A stretch of DNA of 38,720 nucleotides from Acetivibrio mesophilus (GTDB lineage: Bacteria > Bacillota > Clostridia > Acetivibrionales > Acetivibrionaceae), in the NCBI RefSeq assembly GCF_004102745.1, contig NZ_RLII01000030.1, forward strand, positions 1 through 38,720. Reading direction: 5' to 3'. The position numbers and the translations under genes are program-made. Under the pieces are notes generated by a model. That model ran no database searches. It saw only the letters and a list, made by a program, of their open reading frames with translations, and was not told the origin of the DNA. Each line of letters opens with the position of its first letter. Within the stretch, counting starts at the first letter, position 1. Below are positions 8,997 to 15,968 of the stretch, one piece after another.

Positions 8997-9269
8997 ATGG
9001 CATCGGGAGATTTATTTAAGGATTATCCATATATTCTTAGGACTTTGCGGGAGCTAAACTGTGAGCTCAATCAAATAAAGAAAAGCAAAGAACTGATGGA
9101 GGATACCTTGCAATATTTCGCAAAATCAGAAAAGGATGAGTCTTCATTGGACCCTACATTACAAGCTGTTGAAAAGGTTCTTCACAGATATGAGAACAAC
9201 ATATCCTACATAACTGAAAGAATAAATGAGCTTAAGGAGATGAAAAATAAAATTGATCGCGCCCTTTAA
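8997..9269 (+). CDS. Small coiled-coil protein of unknown function
   Basis: A 90-residue, highly charged, nearly all-helical protein. Two heptad-rich segments (ILRTLRELNCELNQIKKSKE and NNISYITERINELKEMKNKI) suggest a helical hairpin or dimer. I place the start at the ATG at 8997 because AAGGGGGA (8983-8990) is well spaced from it and abuts the TTG at 8991. I recognise no family. A LexA-like site lies upstream and an intrinsic terminator downstream. Confidence 0.75.
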   Translation: MASGDLFKDYPYILRTLRELNCELNQIKKSKELMEDTLQYFAKSEKDESSLDPTLQAVEKVLHRYENNISYITERINELKEMKNKIDRAL

Positions 9270-9284
9270 TGATTTTACTATATA

Positions 9285-9327
9285 AGGGTTGAGTCTGGAA
9301 GACAGCACTCAACCCTTTCTATATTTA
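9285..9327 (+). terminator. Intrinsic terminator after the coiled-coil gene
   Basis: A perfect 10-bp stem (AAGGGTTGAG / CTCAACCCTT) is followed by TCTATATTT, 15 bases after the stop codon. Confidence 0.8.
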
Positions 9328-9447
9328 GCCTCTTAGAGTGAAATGAAAGAGGCAAAAGAAAAGGGGCTCGATGCCCCAAGTTTTTATTTGGTCTCTTGCA
9401 GTGAAATGAAAGAGGCAAAAGCCAAGGGATTCGATGTCCCGAGCTGT
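9328..9447. repeat. Two tandem 63-base double-hairpin units
   Basis: Unit 1 (9328-9390) and unit 2 (9391-9447) share the same plan: a 7-bp stem (GCCTCTT or GTCTCTT with AAGAGGC) enclosing AGTGAAATGA, an A-rich spacer, then a 5-bp stem (GGGGC-TCGAT-GCCCC; GGGAT-TCGAT-GTCCC). The second hairpin changes at two bases, one in each arm, and both changes keep it paired (GGGGC/GCCCC to GGGAT/GTCCC, where T pairs with G). The units sit between two convergent genes. A small minus-strand reading frame over them is only a repeat artefact. Confidence 0.7.
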
Positions 9448-9477
9448 TACTTTTTTTCTTCGAATTCTGATATGTAT

Positions 9478-10248
9478 TTAGGGTAGAATCTTCTGCCATA
9501 TTGTTTCAGCCGACGCTAGCTCCAAACCGGTATCCCTATCCCATATTCTGTGAAAAATCCTCAGTCCTTGGGTATAGTCCCGGTCAATTGCACAGTCCGA
9601 TTTTATGATTGTACCCAAAGACGCTTCCTTCCTGTAGATGATCTGCACAGAGGTCACCTTGTAGTTGTCATATATCTCCTGGGGTACGGTTTCCATAATC
9701 CATTCAACGTATTTCTTATTATTGACGTGATTGTTTGTATCTATATCACTTCTTTTAATGGAAAATTCTTCGGTATATTCGGATTCAAAATCAAAGTCAA
9801 GATCAGTAAAAGGTTGCTCAAAGGCTCTTGTTTCCTCTATACCATAAGCATCTCCCATTTCGGCAGGGATTCTCATAGGCCTTCTTTTTTTAATATTGAA
9901 ATATATCCATATGGATGCTGCCTTTACAATAGTTTTTCCACTGCTATCCAATATCGCAAATTCTCTGTTGCCGTAAAACCGTTCGAAGGAAGAGGGCCAT
10001 GTCTCAACAGTAATTTCTTCTCCAAGCTTGGGGAATCTATCGATTTTAAGTGACCATCGGTTCAATACCCAGCCGGAATCGGCAGCCATTAACTCGTTGA
10101 CCCCGTATCCTGCAAAGGCCGAGTGGGATATTGCGGAATCCTCCAGATAGTTTAGCAGGGACAGAAGAGTTGCTTCCTGCAATGTATTGATTTCGTAGTA
10201 ATGTACTTCAAACTTCTTTGAAAATCTTTTCTTCGGCATTTTCATCAT
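9478..10248 (-). CDS. Acyl-ACP thioesterase
   Basis: A 256-residue protein of the bacterial/plant acyl-ACP thioesterase family (double hotdog fold), which releases fatty acids from acyl carrier protein. N-terminal hotdog: FEVHYYEINTLQEATLLSLL, SGWVLNRWSLKIDRFPK and the ETWP motif. C-terminal hotdog: DIDTNNHVNNKKYVEWIMET with the catalytic Asp/Asn/His set. AAGGGA lies just before the ATG at 10248; ATG 10245 is equally possible. It is a single gene convergent with the coiled-coil gene. Confidence 0.92.
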   Translation of the reverse strand: MMKMPKKRFSKKFEVHYYEINTLQEATLLSLLNYLEDSAISHSAFAGYGVNELMAADSGWVLNRWSLKIDRFPKLGEEITVETWPSSFERFYGNREFAILDSSGKTIVKAASIWIYFNIKKRRPMRIPAEMGDAYGIEETRAFEQPFTDLDFDFESEYTEEFSIKRSDIDTNNHVNNKKYVEWIMETVPQEIYDNYKVTSVQIIYRKEASLGTIIKSDCAIDRDYTQGLRIFHRIWDRDTGLELASAETIWQKILP

Positions 10249-10404
10249 TCCCTTGAAATTATTGTTGTTTACTATTATTATTATATATACGTGTCTGGAA
10301 AAAACAAAGCATTCTTATGTAAAAAGTTGTTTTTTGCTTAAAATTATTCCTAATTGCTTAATTATTATATCTGCTTTATAGCAAAATAGGGTGGTGTGTT
10401 TTAT

Positions 10405-11058
10405 TTGGAAAAAGTAAAAGCGGTTATATTCGATATGGACGGGCTGATGATTGACACTGAACGTCTGTATTTTGATGTTGAAAGGCTGATAGCTCGGAAT
10501 TTTGGAAAAGAGGTAGAGGATCAAACTCTGTGGAAGATGATGGGGAGAAAACCTTTAGAGGCTATAACTATTTTTGCAAAAGATCTGGGGCTTGATATTT
10601 CACCGGAGGAGCTATTGAACATCAGGGATGATTTGTTTGTTAAGAAGCTTATAAATGAAGTTGAAGCATTGCCCGGTCTTTTTGAGATTTTGAATGTAAT
10701 CAGAGGAAAGATGAAAGTGGCTATAGCTACAGGTTCTCCGAAGAAGTTTCTTGAAATAGTACTGGATAAGCTGAAAATAGAAGACTATTTTGATGTTTTT
10801 GTGACTTCGGATGAGATTGAAAAGGGAAAGCCCGATCCCGAGATTTATATTATGGCAGCAAAGAGGCTGGAAGTCATACCGGCGGAGTGCATTGTTCTTG
10901 AAGATTCAAGCAATGGTGCTCTCGCAGCAGTTAGGGCAGGTTGCTATACAATTGCGGTACCGTCGGCATATACCAACAGGCAGGATTTTAGCTTCGTGAA
11001 TTATATTGCCCGTGATTTAAAGGATGCTGCTGAAAAAATCAATGAATTTCTTGGGTAG
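10405..11058 (+). CDS. HAD-family phosphatase/phosphomutase (beta-PGM-like)
   Basis: A 217-residue HAD hydrolase of the beta-phosphoglucomutase-like subfamily. Motif I is FDMDGLMIDTE with nucleophile and acid/base Asp, followed by a helical cap. Motif II is ATGS, motif III KPDPEIY (Lys in KGKPDPE), motif IV LEDSSNG. I choose the TTG at 10405, about 10 bases after AGGGTGG; the GTG at 10396 lies too close to that site. The substrate is not determined. It is followed by another HAD gene, probably in one transcript. Confidence 0.88.
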   Translation: MEKVKAVIFDMDGLMIDTERLYFDVERLIARNFGKEVEDQTLWKMMGRKPLEAITIFAKDLGLDISPEELLNIRDDLFVKKLINEVEALPGLFEILNVIRGKMKVAIATGSPKKFLEIVLDKLKIEDYFDVFVTSDEIEKGKPDPEIYIMAAKRLEVIPAECIVLEDSSNGALAAVRAGCYTIAVPSAYTNRQDFSFVNYIARDLKDAAEKINEFLG

Positions 11059-11092
11059 TGAATAGTATTGAAATTTGAAGGGATAGTTTGTG

Positions 11093-11905
11093 ATGGTAAA
11101 AAAGTTTCAAGGCTTAATGCTTATTAGTGATCTTGATGGGACTTTGCTCAACAGCAAGTTGGAGGTAAGTGAAGAAAATATAAAAGCAATTTCGTATTTT
11201 GTAGACAACGGGGGAGTATTTACTATTGCAACAGGCAGAATGGAGCTTGGAGTAAGAAAATACTTGAAGAATCTGCCGGTAAATGCTCCTGTGATTTTAT
11301 ATAATGGAGCGCTCATATATGATTTTAATAAGGAGAAGGGGCTCTGGACCTGTGACTTTAAAGAGGATATAAGCGGTTTGTTGAAAGAACTTTTGGATAA
11401 ATTCCCTTATCTGGGCATTGAAATATTTCCGGGGGGTGACAGTGTATATTTGCTGCGTGAGAATGAAGAGACCCAAAAGCACAGCAAAAAAGAGGGCTTT
11501 ATACCTTTGGTGATTTCTCCAGACGAAATACCCAAAGCATTTTATAAGGTCATACTTACGACCAATCCGGACAGACTCCCCGAGGTTGAGGAGTTTTTAA
11601 AGGTCAGACAGAAGGGGTTTAGAACAGTGTATTCCGAGAAACAGTTTCTGGAGATTCTCGACAAAAGTACTTCAAAAGGTGCGGCATTGGGCGTGGTTGC
11701 AAAAATGATGGGAATTGAAGAGCATAAGGTAATTTCGATTGGTGACAATCAAAATGATATGGAAATGATTAAAGCATCGGGAACGGGGTTTGCTGTTGAA
11801 AATGCACATCCCGAGCTGATAGCAGTTGCAGATCGTGTCTGTGTTCATCATGATAAACATGCAGCCCGTTATGTGGTTGAATGGATTAAAGAAAATTTTA
11901 AATAA
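11093..11905 (+). CDS. Cof-type HAD-IIB hydrolase
   Basis: A 270-residue phosphatase of the Cof/YidA class. Motif I is ISDLDGTLLNSK, motif II FTIATGR, motif IV GDNQNDMEMI, and the tail is GTGFAVENAHPELIAVADRV, with the large alpha/beta C2 cap between. ATG 11093 is used because GAAGGGA (11077-11083) is well spaced; GTG 11090 is the alternative. Family members dephosphorylate sugar phosphates, flavins or pyridoxal phosphate; the substrate here is unknown. Confidence 0.9.
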   Translation: MVKKFQGLMLISDLDGTLLNSKLEVSEENIKAISYFVDNGGVFTIATGRMELGVRKYLKNLPVNAPVILYNGALIYDFNKEKGLWTCDFKEDISGLLKELLDKFPYLGIEIFPGGDSVYLLRENEETQKHSKKEGFIPLVISPDEIPKAFYKVILTTNPDRLPEVEEFLKVRQKGFRTVYSEKQFLEILDKSTSKGAALGVVAKMMGIEEHKVISIGDNQNDMEMIKASGTGFAVENAHPELIAVADRVCVHHDKHAARYVVEWIKENFK

Positions 11906-11970
11906 AATTTGGAACCAATCTTTACAAACTCCGTCTAATACAAAAAACACAAATAAACGGAGGGAATTAC

Positions 11971-13587
11971 ATGAAAATGAATATTATATCAAAAAATACA
12001 AGTAATGTAGTGTGGATTATAGTTGCGTTTTTCTTGATGGCAGGATTGTTATCCTCCTGCGGCGGCGAATCATCAACTGCAGATTATGCCAATTCACTGA
12101 TGCTAAATAAAAACTCCGGAGCTGAGTATTCGGGAACAGTAGGCATCCAGTATGATGGTGGAATGGATATCGACATTGGTCAAATCGAGCACAATACCGA
12201 AGACTATAATGTTATTAACGAGAATATATTCCTTGATACTAATAACAACCCCCTGTCAACCTTTTCGGTAGATGTCGATACGGCATCCTACAGCAATATA
12301 AGGCGCTTCCTTAATTCTTCGCGCAAACCGCCGATAGATGCAGTGAGAATCGAAGAAATGATTAATTATTTTACATATGACTATCCTGACGCCGACGGTG
12401 ACGATCCGTTCAGCATAACCACTGAGATTGGACAGTGTCCGTGGAACCCCGAGAATAATCTCATGCTTGTAGGGCTTCAGGCGAAGAAGCTTTCCACAGA
12501 AGAGTTGCCTCCGAGCAATCTGGTCTTTCTGCTGGATGTTTCAGGTTCAATGAATGAGCCTAATAAGCTTCCCCTTTTAAAATCAGCCTTTAAGCTTCTT
12601 ATAGACGAATTGGATGAGGATGATAGGGTATCAATTGTGGTTTATGCAGGTGCAGCAGGACGGGTTCTTGATTCAACTCCCGGAAATGAAAAGGATAAGA
12701 TTCTTGATGCTTTAATGGGGCTGGAAGCGGGAGGTTCGACAGCAGGAGCAGAGGGTATAAAGCTTGCTTACAATATAGCAAAGGAAAACTTTATTGAGTC
12801 GGGCAACAATCGTGTTATTCTGGCTACAGATGGCGATTTTAATGTTGGTGTGAGCAGTGAGGCTGAGCTTGTCCGATTGATTGAAAAGAAAAGGGATGAA
12901 GGTGTGTTCCTAACAGTTCTTGGCTTCGGAACTGGCAATTACAAGGATTCAAAGATGGAAAGTCTTGCAGACAAAGGCAATGGGAACTATGCCTATATAG
13001 ATAATATTAACGAAGCCAGGAAGGTACTTGTAAATGAAATGGGTGCCACTCTAAACACAGTTGCTAAGGATGTAAAAATTCAGGTGGAGTTTAACCCTGC
13101 AAAGGTAAAGGCTTATAGGTTAATTGGATATGAAAACAGACTTTTAAGAGACGAGGATTTTAATGACGACACAGTCGATGCAGGAGAAATAGGTGCGGGA
13201 CACTCGGTGACTGCAATTTATGAGGTTGTTCCGGTAGGTTCGGAATTTGAGGTTCCGACGGTTGATGAGCTAAAGTATCAGAAGTCTCAACTTGTAGACA
13301 GCAATGAAATTTCTACAGTGAAGGTAAGATATAAGAATCCTAAATCCATTACAAGTAAATTGCTCTCTAAAACTGTATTAGAGGAAGATGTGGGAAAGAC
13401 ATCGGAAAACCTAAATTTTGCAGCTGCTGTTGCGGAATTCGGTATGCTTCTTAGAGAATCAAAGTATAAAGGCAATTCTTCCTATGACCATGTTTTACAG
13501 GTTGCAAAGCAATATGCCGATAGTGATGATGAGGGATACAGAAATGAATTTGTAGAGCTTATTGAAAAAGCAAAAAGTATTGACTAA
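11971..13587 (+). CDS. YfbK-type von Willebrand factor A lipoprotein
   Basis: A 538-residue lipoprotein: hydrophobic signal, then lipobox LLSSC with C30 followed by GGE. Residues 85-180 carry the YfbK N-terminal region (NPLSTFSVDVDTASYSNIRR, RIEEMINYFTYDYP). A vWA domain follows with the metal site DVSGS (189-193), the Thr of GGSTAG and the Asp of ATDGDFN. The C-terminal part (VKVRYK to the end, LNFAAAVAEFGMLLRESKY) matches the DUF3520-like tail of this family. GGAGGG at 11959-11964 supports the start. Function is undefined; it is likely a surface adhesion or assembly protein. Confidence 0.92.
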   Translation: MKMNIISKNTSNVVWIIVAFFLMAGLLSSCGGESSTADYANSLMLNKNSGAEYSGTVGIQYDGGMDIDIGQIEHNTEDYNVINENIFLDTNNNPLSTFSVDVDTASYSNIRRFLNSSRKPPIDAVRIEEMINYFTYDYPDADGDDPFSITTEIGQCPWNPENNLMLVGLQAKKLSTEELPPSNLVFLLDVSGSMNEPNKLPLLKSAFKLLIDELDEDDRVSIVVYAGAAGRVLDSTPGNEKDKILDALMGLEAGGSTAGAEGIKLAYNIAKENFIESGNNRVILATDGDFNVGVSSEAELVRLIEKKRDEGVFLTVLGFGTGNYKDSKMESLADKGNGNYAYIDNINEARKVLVNEMGATLNTVAKDVKIQVEFNPAKVKAYRLIGYENRLLRDEDFNDDTVDAGEIGAGHSVTAIYEVVPVGSEFEVPTVDELKYQKSQLVDSNEISTVKVRYKNPKSITSKLLSKTVLEEDVGKTSENLNFAAAVAEFGMLLRESKYKGNSSYDHVLQVAKQYADSDDEGYRNEFVELIEKAKSID

Positions 13588-13606
13588 TACAGAAGCAATT
13601 AATATG

Positions 13607-13643
13607 AAAGCTGCCTTGAAGTAAATTCGAGGCAGCTTTTTTG
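13607..13643 (+). terminator. Intrinsic terminator after the vWA gene
   Basis: AAAGCTGCC and GGCAGCTTT flank a 15-base loop; the second arm runs into TTTTTTG. It lies 20 bases after the stop codon. Confidence 0.85.
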
Positions 13644-13765
13644 TACATACCTTTAAGCCGTATTAATAAGATTATTAGTTTAAAAAAGTACAATGTTTTG
13701 GTAGAATATAATTGTAAAAACATTTGAACTATTTTATCAATTCTGTATAAAGGATGACTTTATTT

Positions 13766-15061
13766 ATGAATATTAATATACCGGTACTTATAAAAATGGC
13801 ATGTAATCCTTCGCTCATTAAAAAAGCTTGGCAAATTCATGGGCTGTTGTCGGAAAATGAGGAGTACAAGCTGGGGAATCTTATAAGGAGCATACACTAC
13901 GTATTGAGAAATGAAAGGATTTTACAGCACCAGGATACATTTGTGCTTAGTTCTTTTATTCCGCCTATAAATACTAGAGCTTTTAACAGTTTGTTTGAGG
14001 GTATACCGGGAAGTGGGAGTAATCTTTTTGAAAACCTGGCAAAGGGTAAAAGAAAGTCTCCGGTTTCGGTAAATATTGATGTTACATCAAGATACCCGAA
14101 TAGCAGAGATTCAAATGACGATAGTAGTTCCGACGATGGAAAAAAAGAGTTTATCAATGGTATGAAAAAAGAAAGCCTTGTATATTTGATAAATGAGATA
14201 CAGGATATGGGAGTAGGGATTATAGGGCTTACCGGCGGAGAGCCTTTGCTAAGAAATGATCTTGAGGAAATCATTCAAAATATTGATGATAGAAGTGTGG
14301 CTTATGTGTATTCAACAGGATATGGCTTGACATCTCAGCGGGCGAGGGAGCTGAAATCAGCAGGGCTATATGGAATGGTAATAGATTTTCAATCCATGAA
14401 AGAGAACGAGCATAATGAAAAAATGGGATTCAATGGGGCTTATTATTATGCCATAAATGCAATTGAAAACTCAAAAAAAGCGGATCTTTATACGGTTTCA
14501 AGGACTCTCTGCAGTAGAGAACTTTTAAAGGAAGGAAAGATAAAGGAATTAATAAAGTTTCTTGGGGAAAATGGAGTTGATGAGGTAAGGTTGATGGAGC
14601 CGAAGCCCTTTGGAAGAAGCGGGAGAATAAGTCAGGATGAATTGCTTACTGAGGATGAGCGAAGGGAGCTGATTGAACTGCATATATTGTATAACAAAGA
14701 TGCGAGTTTTCCGAAAGTATCGGTTTGTTCATACTTTGAATCCCAAGAAATGTTTGGTTGCGGAGCGGCTGGATATTATTCGTTTATTGACGGACGTGGA
14801 GACTTATATCCCTGCGACTTTATACCCTTTAACTTTGGCAATGTTTTTGAGACACCGGTAAAGGCATTGTGGAAAAAGATGTATAGAAGTTTTGAGGAGC
14901 CGACAGGACATTGCTGTTCACAAACCTATTTCAATCAGAGGGAACATGACAAATTTCTACAATATCCACAAAGAGTGAAGACTTTGCCGGAAAACTGCAA
15001 ATTGTGTAATGGACAAGTTCTTCCAGGGTTTTACAAGATTCTCAAAGGAGACAGAATATAG
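13766..15061 (+). CDS. Radical-SAM/SPASM-like protein lacking the CxxxCxxC cluster motif
   Basis: A 431-residue protein with the body plan of radical SAM-SPASM enzymes. At the position of the usual DVTSRC-x3-C-x2-C it reads DVTSRYPNSRDSND, so the three [4Fe-4S] ligands are Tyr110, Arg114 and Asn117. The next hallmark is intact: GLTGGEPLLRND (SAM-binding GGEP). The C-terminal SPASM region keeps its cysteines (CGAAGYYSFIDGRGDLYPCD, FNFGNVFETPVKALW, CC, CKLC) and could hold auxiliary clusters. The reading frame is continuous, so this is not a simple frameshift. I use the ATG at 13766 because AAAGGA ends at 13754, exactly at the alternative ATG. It precedes the cipA leader on the same strand. Confidence 0.8.
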   Translation: MNINIPVLIKMACNPSLIKKAWQIHGLLSENEEYKLGNLIRSIHYVLRNERILQHQDTFVLSSFIPPINTRAFNSLFEGIPGSGSNLFENLAKGKRKSPVSVNIDVTSRYPNSRDSNDDSSSDDGKKEFINGMKKESLVYLINEIQDMGVGIIGLTGGEPLLRNDLEEIIQNIDDRSVAYVYSTGYGLTSQRARELKSAGLYGMVIDFQSMKENEHNEKMGFNGAYYYAINAIENSKKADLYTVSRTLCSRELLKEGKIKELIKFLGENGVDEVRLMEPKPFGRSGRISQDELLTEDERRELIELHILYNKDASFPKVSVCSYFESQEMFGCGAAGYYSFIDGRGDLYPCDFIPFNFGNVFETPVKALWKKMYRSFEEPTGHCCSQTYFNQREHDKFLQYPQRVKTLPENCKLCNGQVLPGFYKILKGDRI

Positions 15062-15131
15062 AGTAAATACTAAAGTAATTATGATTTTGTAATAATACTT
15101 AAGATTGAGTAAATATTATTTTTTAAAAATG

Positions 15132-15158
15132 CCCCCCAAAATCTGTTTATATAACGAA
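15132..15158 (+). promoter_or_regulatory. SigI-type promoter candidate
   Basis: CCCCCCAAA (15132-15140) and ACGAATA, with CGAA at 15155-15158, resemble the C-rich -35 and CGAA-type -10 known for SigI of Bacillus and for the biomass-sensing SigI factors of A. thermocellus. Seventeen bases separate the C run from CGAA. A transcript from here would have a leader of about 800 bases. Confidence 0.5.
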
Positions 15159-15343
15159 TATATATTACATAGGTGTGAAAGGTCCGCTTGCTGAAAATAA
15201 AAACTGTTGATAGTTAGTGAATGTAATTGGTTTAGTAGCTTAATGAGTCAGGATTGGCATACAGGAAAGCAGCTCTTTATCAGAAGAACGATTGTAACTT
15301 GTATGTAGTTTCAAAACAGAGGGGGCTTTATTTCGAAAACTTA

Positions 15344-15372
15344 TTGAAACTAAATTGAATTTAATATATAAT
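15344..15372 (+). promoter_or_regulatory. Consensus sigma-A promoter, distal
   Basis: TTGAAA (15344-15349), a 17-base spacer and TATAAT (15367-15372) give an almost perfect promoter on the cipA strand, about 590 bases before cipA. Confidence 0.6.
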
Positions 15373-15616
15373 GATATTAAAACACCATTATTTTTTTGTT
15401 AATAACAATGTATTTGGGATTTGAGAGGCAAATCTCTATCAGTTTAGCGTCTTAGTGTCTCTGTATTCAGTTCATTTTCTCAGCAGTTAAGATTTTATTC
15501 TAAATTCTTATTTGACCGCCTCTAACATTTCCCAAGAATACAGAGTTTTATATATAATCAAGTTTCAAATAGGGAGGAGTTTGTACAGGGATTAACCACA
15601 TCTATTTATAATTTAA

Positions 15617-15635
15617 TTCTTATTTAGAATAAGAA
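15617..15635. promoter_or_regulatory. 19-base palindrome, possible operator
   Basis: TTCTTATT-TAG-AATAAGAA is perfect in its 8-bp arms. A related half-site, ATTCTTATTT, occurs at 15504-15513. It lies between the distal and proximal cipA promoters and has no following T run, so it is more likely a protein site than a terminator. Confidence 0.4.
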
Positions 15636-15861
15636 GGATGTACTAGAGAGTATTTATTAATTTCAGTATTTCAATGAATTAGTGTATTTAATAACTTATT
15701 TGTATTGATGATGTAAAGGTCAAAGCGTATACATAGAATCATCTGTTCCAATGAATTGTAAGAAAACAAATCCTATTTATCCACAAATTCTCTGGTATTT
15801 ATTAAAACTGAAAATTGGATATGAAAATGTTAATATTGTCTATTAATATTAATACTATTTT

Positions 15862-15890
15862 TTGTTATTGTCTTATTTGGTTTGTATATA
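15862..15890 (+). promoter_or_regulatory. Proximal cipA sigma-A promoter
   Basis: TTGTTA (15862-15867), a 17-base spacer and TATATA (15885-15890) predict a start near 15897, about 70 bases ahead of the cipA ATG. The short leader contains the palindrome GATCTTTTTTAAGATC before the GGGAGG ribosome binding site (15955-15960). Confidence 0.6.
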
Positions 15891-15968
15891 AGGTATTTGA
15901 TTTCAAATGCCTTTAGAGATCTTTTTTAAGATCATATAAAATTATTAATTTTTTGGGAGGAATGGTAG

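Larger units (their letters stand above)
15062..15968 (+). promoter_or_regulatory. Long cipA leader and promoter region
   Basis: There are 907 bases with no convincing gene. It holds a SigI-like promoter (15132-15158), a consensus sigma-A promoter (15344-15372), a 10-bp inverted repeat (15459-15468 with 15536-15545), a 19-base palindrome (15617-15635) and a proximal sigma-A promoter (15862-15890). Each is listed separately where supported. The length suggests heavily regulated cipA transcription. Confidence 0.6.

Noticed and set aside
9278-9499. 73-residue minus-strand reading frame over the hairpin repeats
   Set aside because: It starts inside the thioesterase gene, has no ribosome binding site, and its 21-residue internal repeat only mirrors the 63-base DNA repeat.
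15253-15272. Possible sigma-54 promoter (TTGGCATACAGGAAAGC) in the cipA leader
   Set aside because: The GG and GC elements are 11 bases apart in place of 10 and the -12 TTGC is AAGC.
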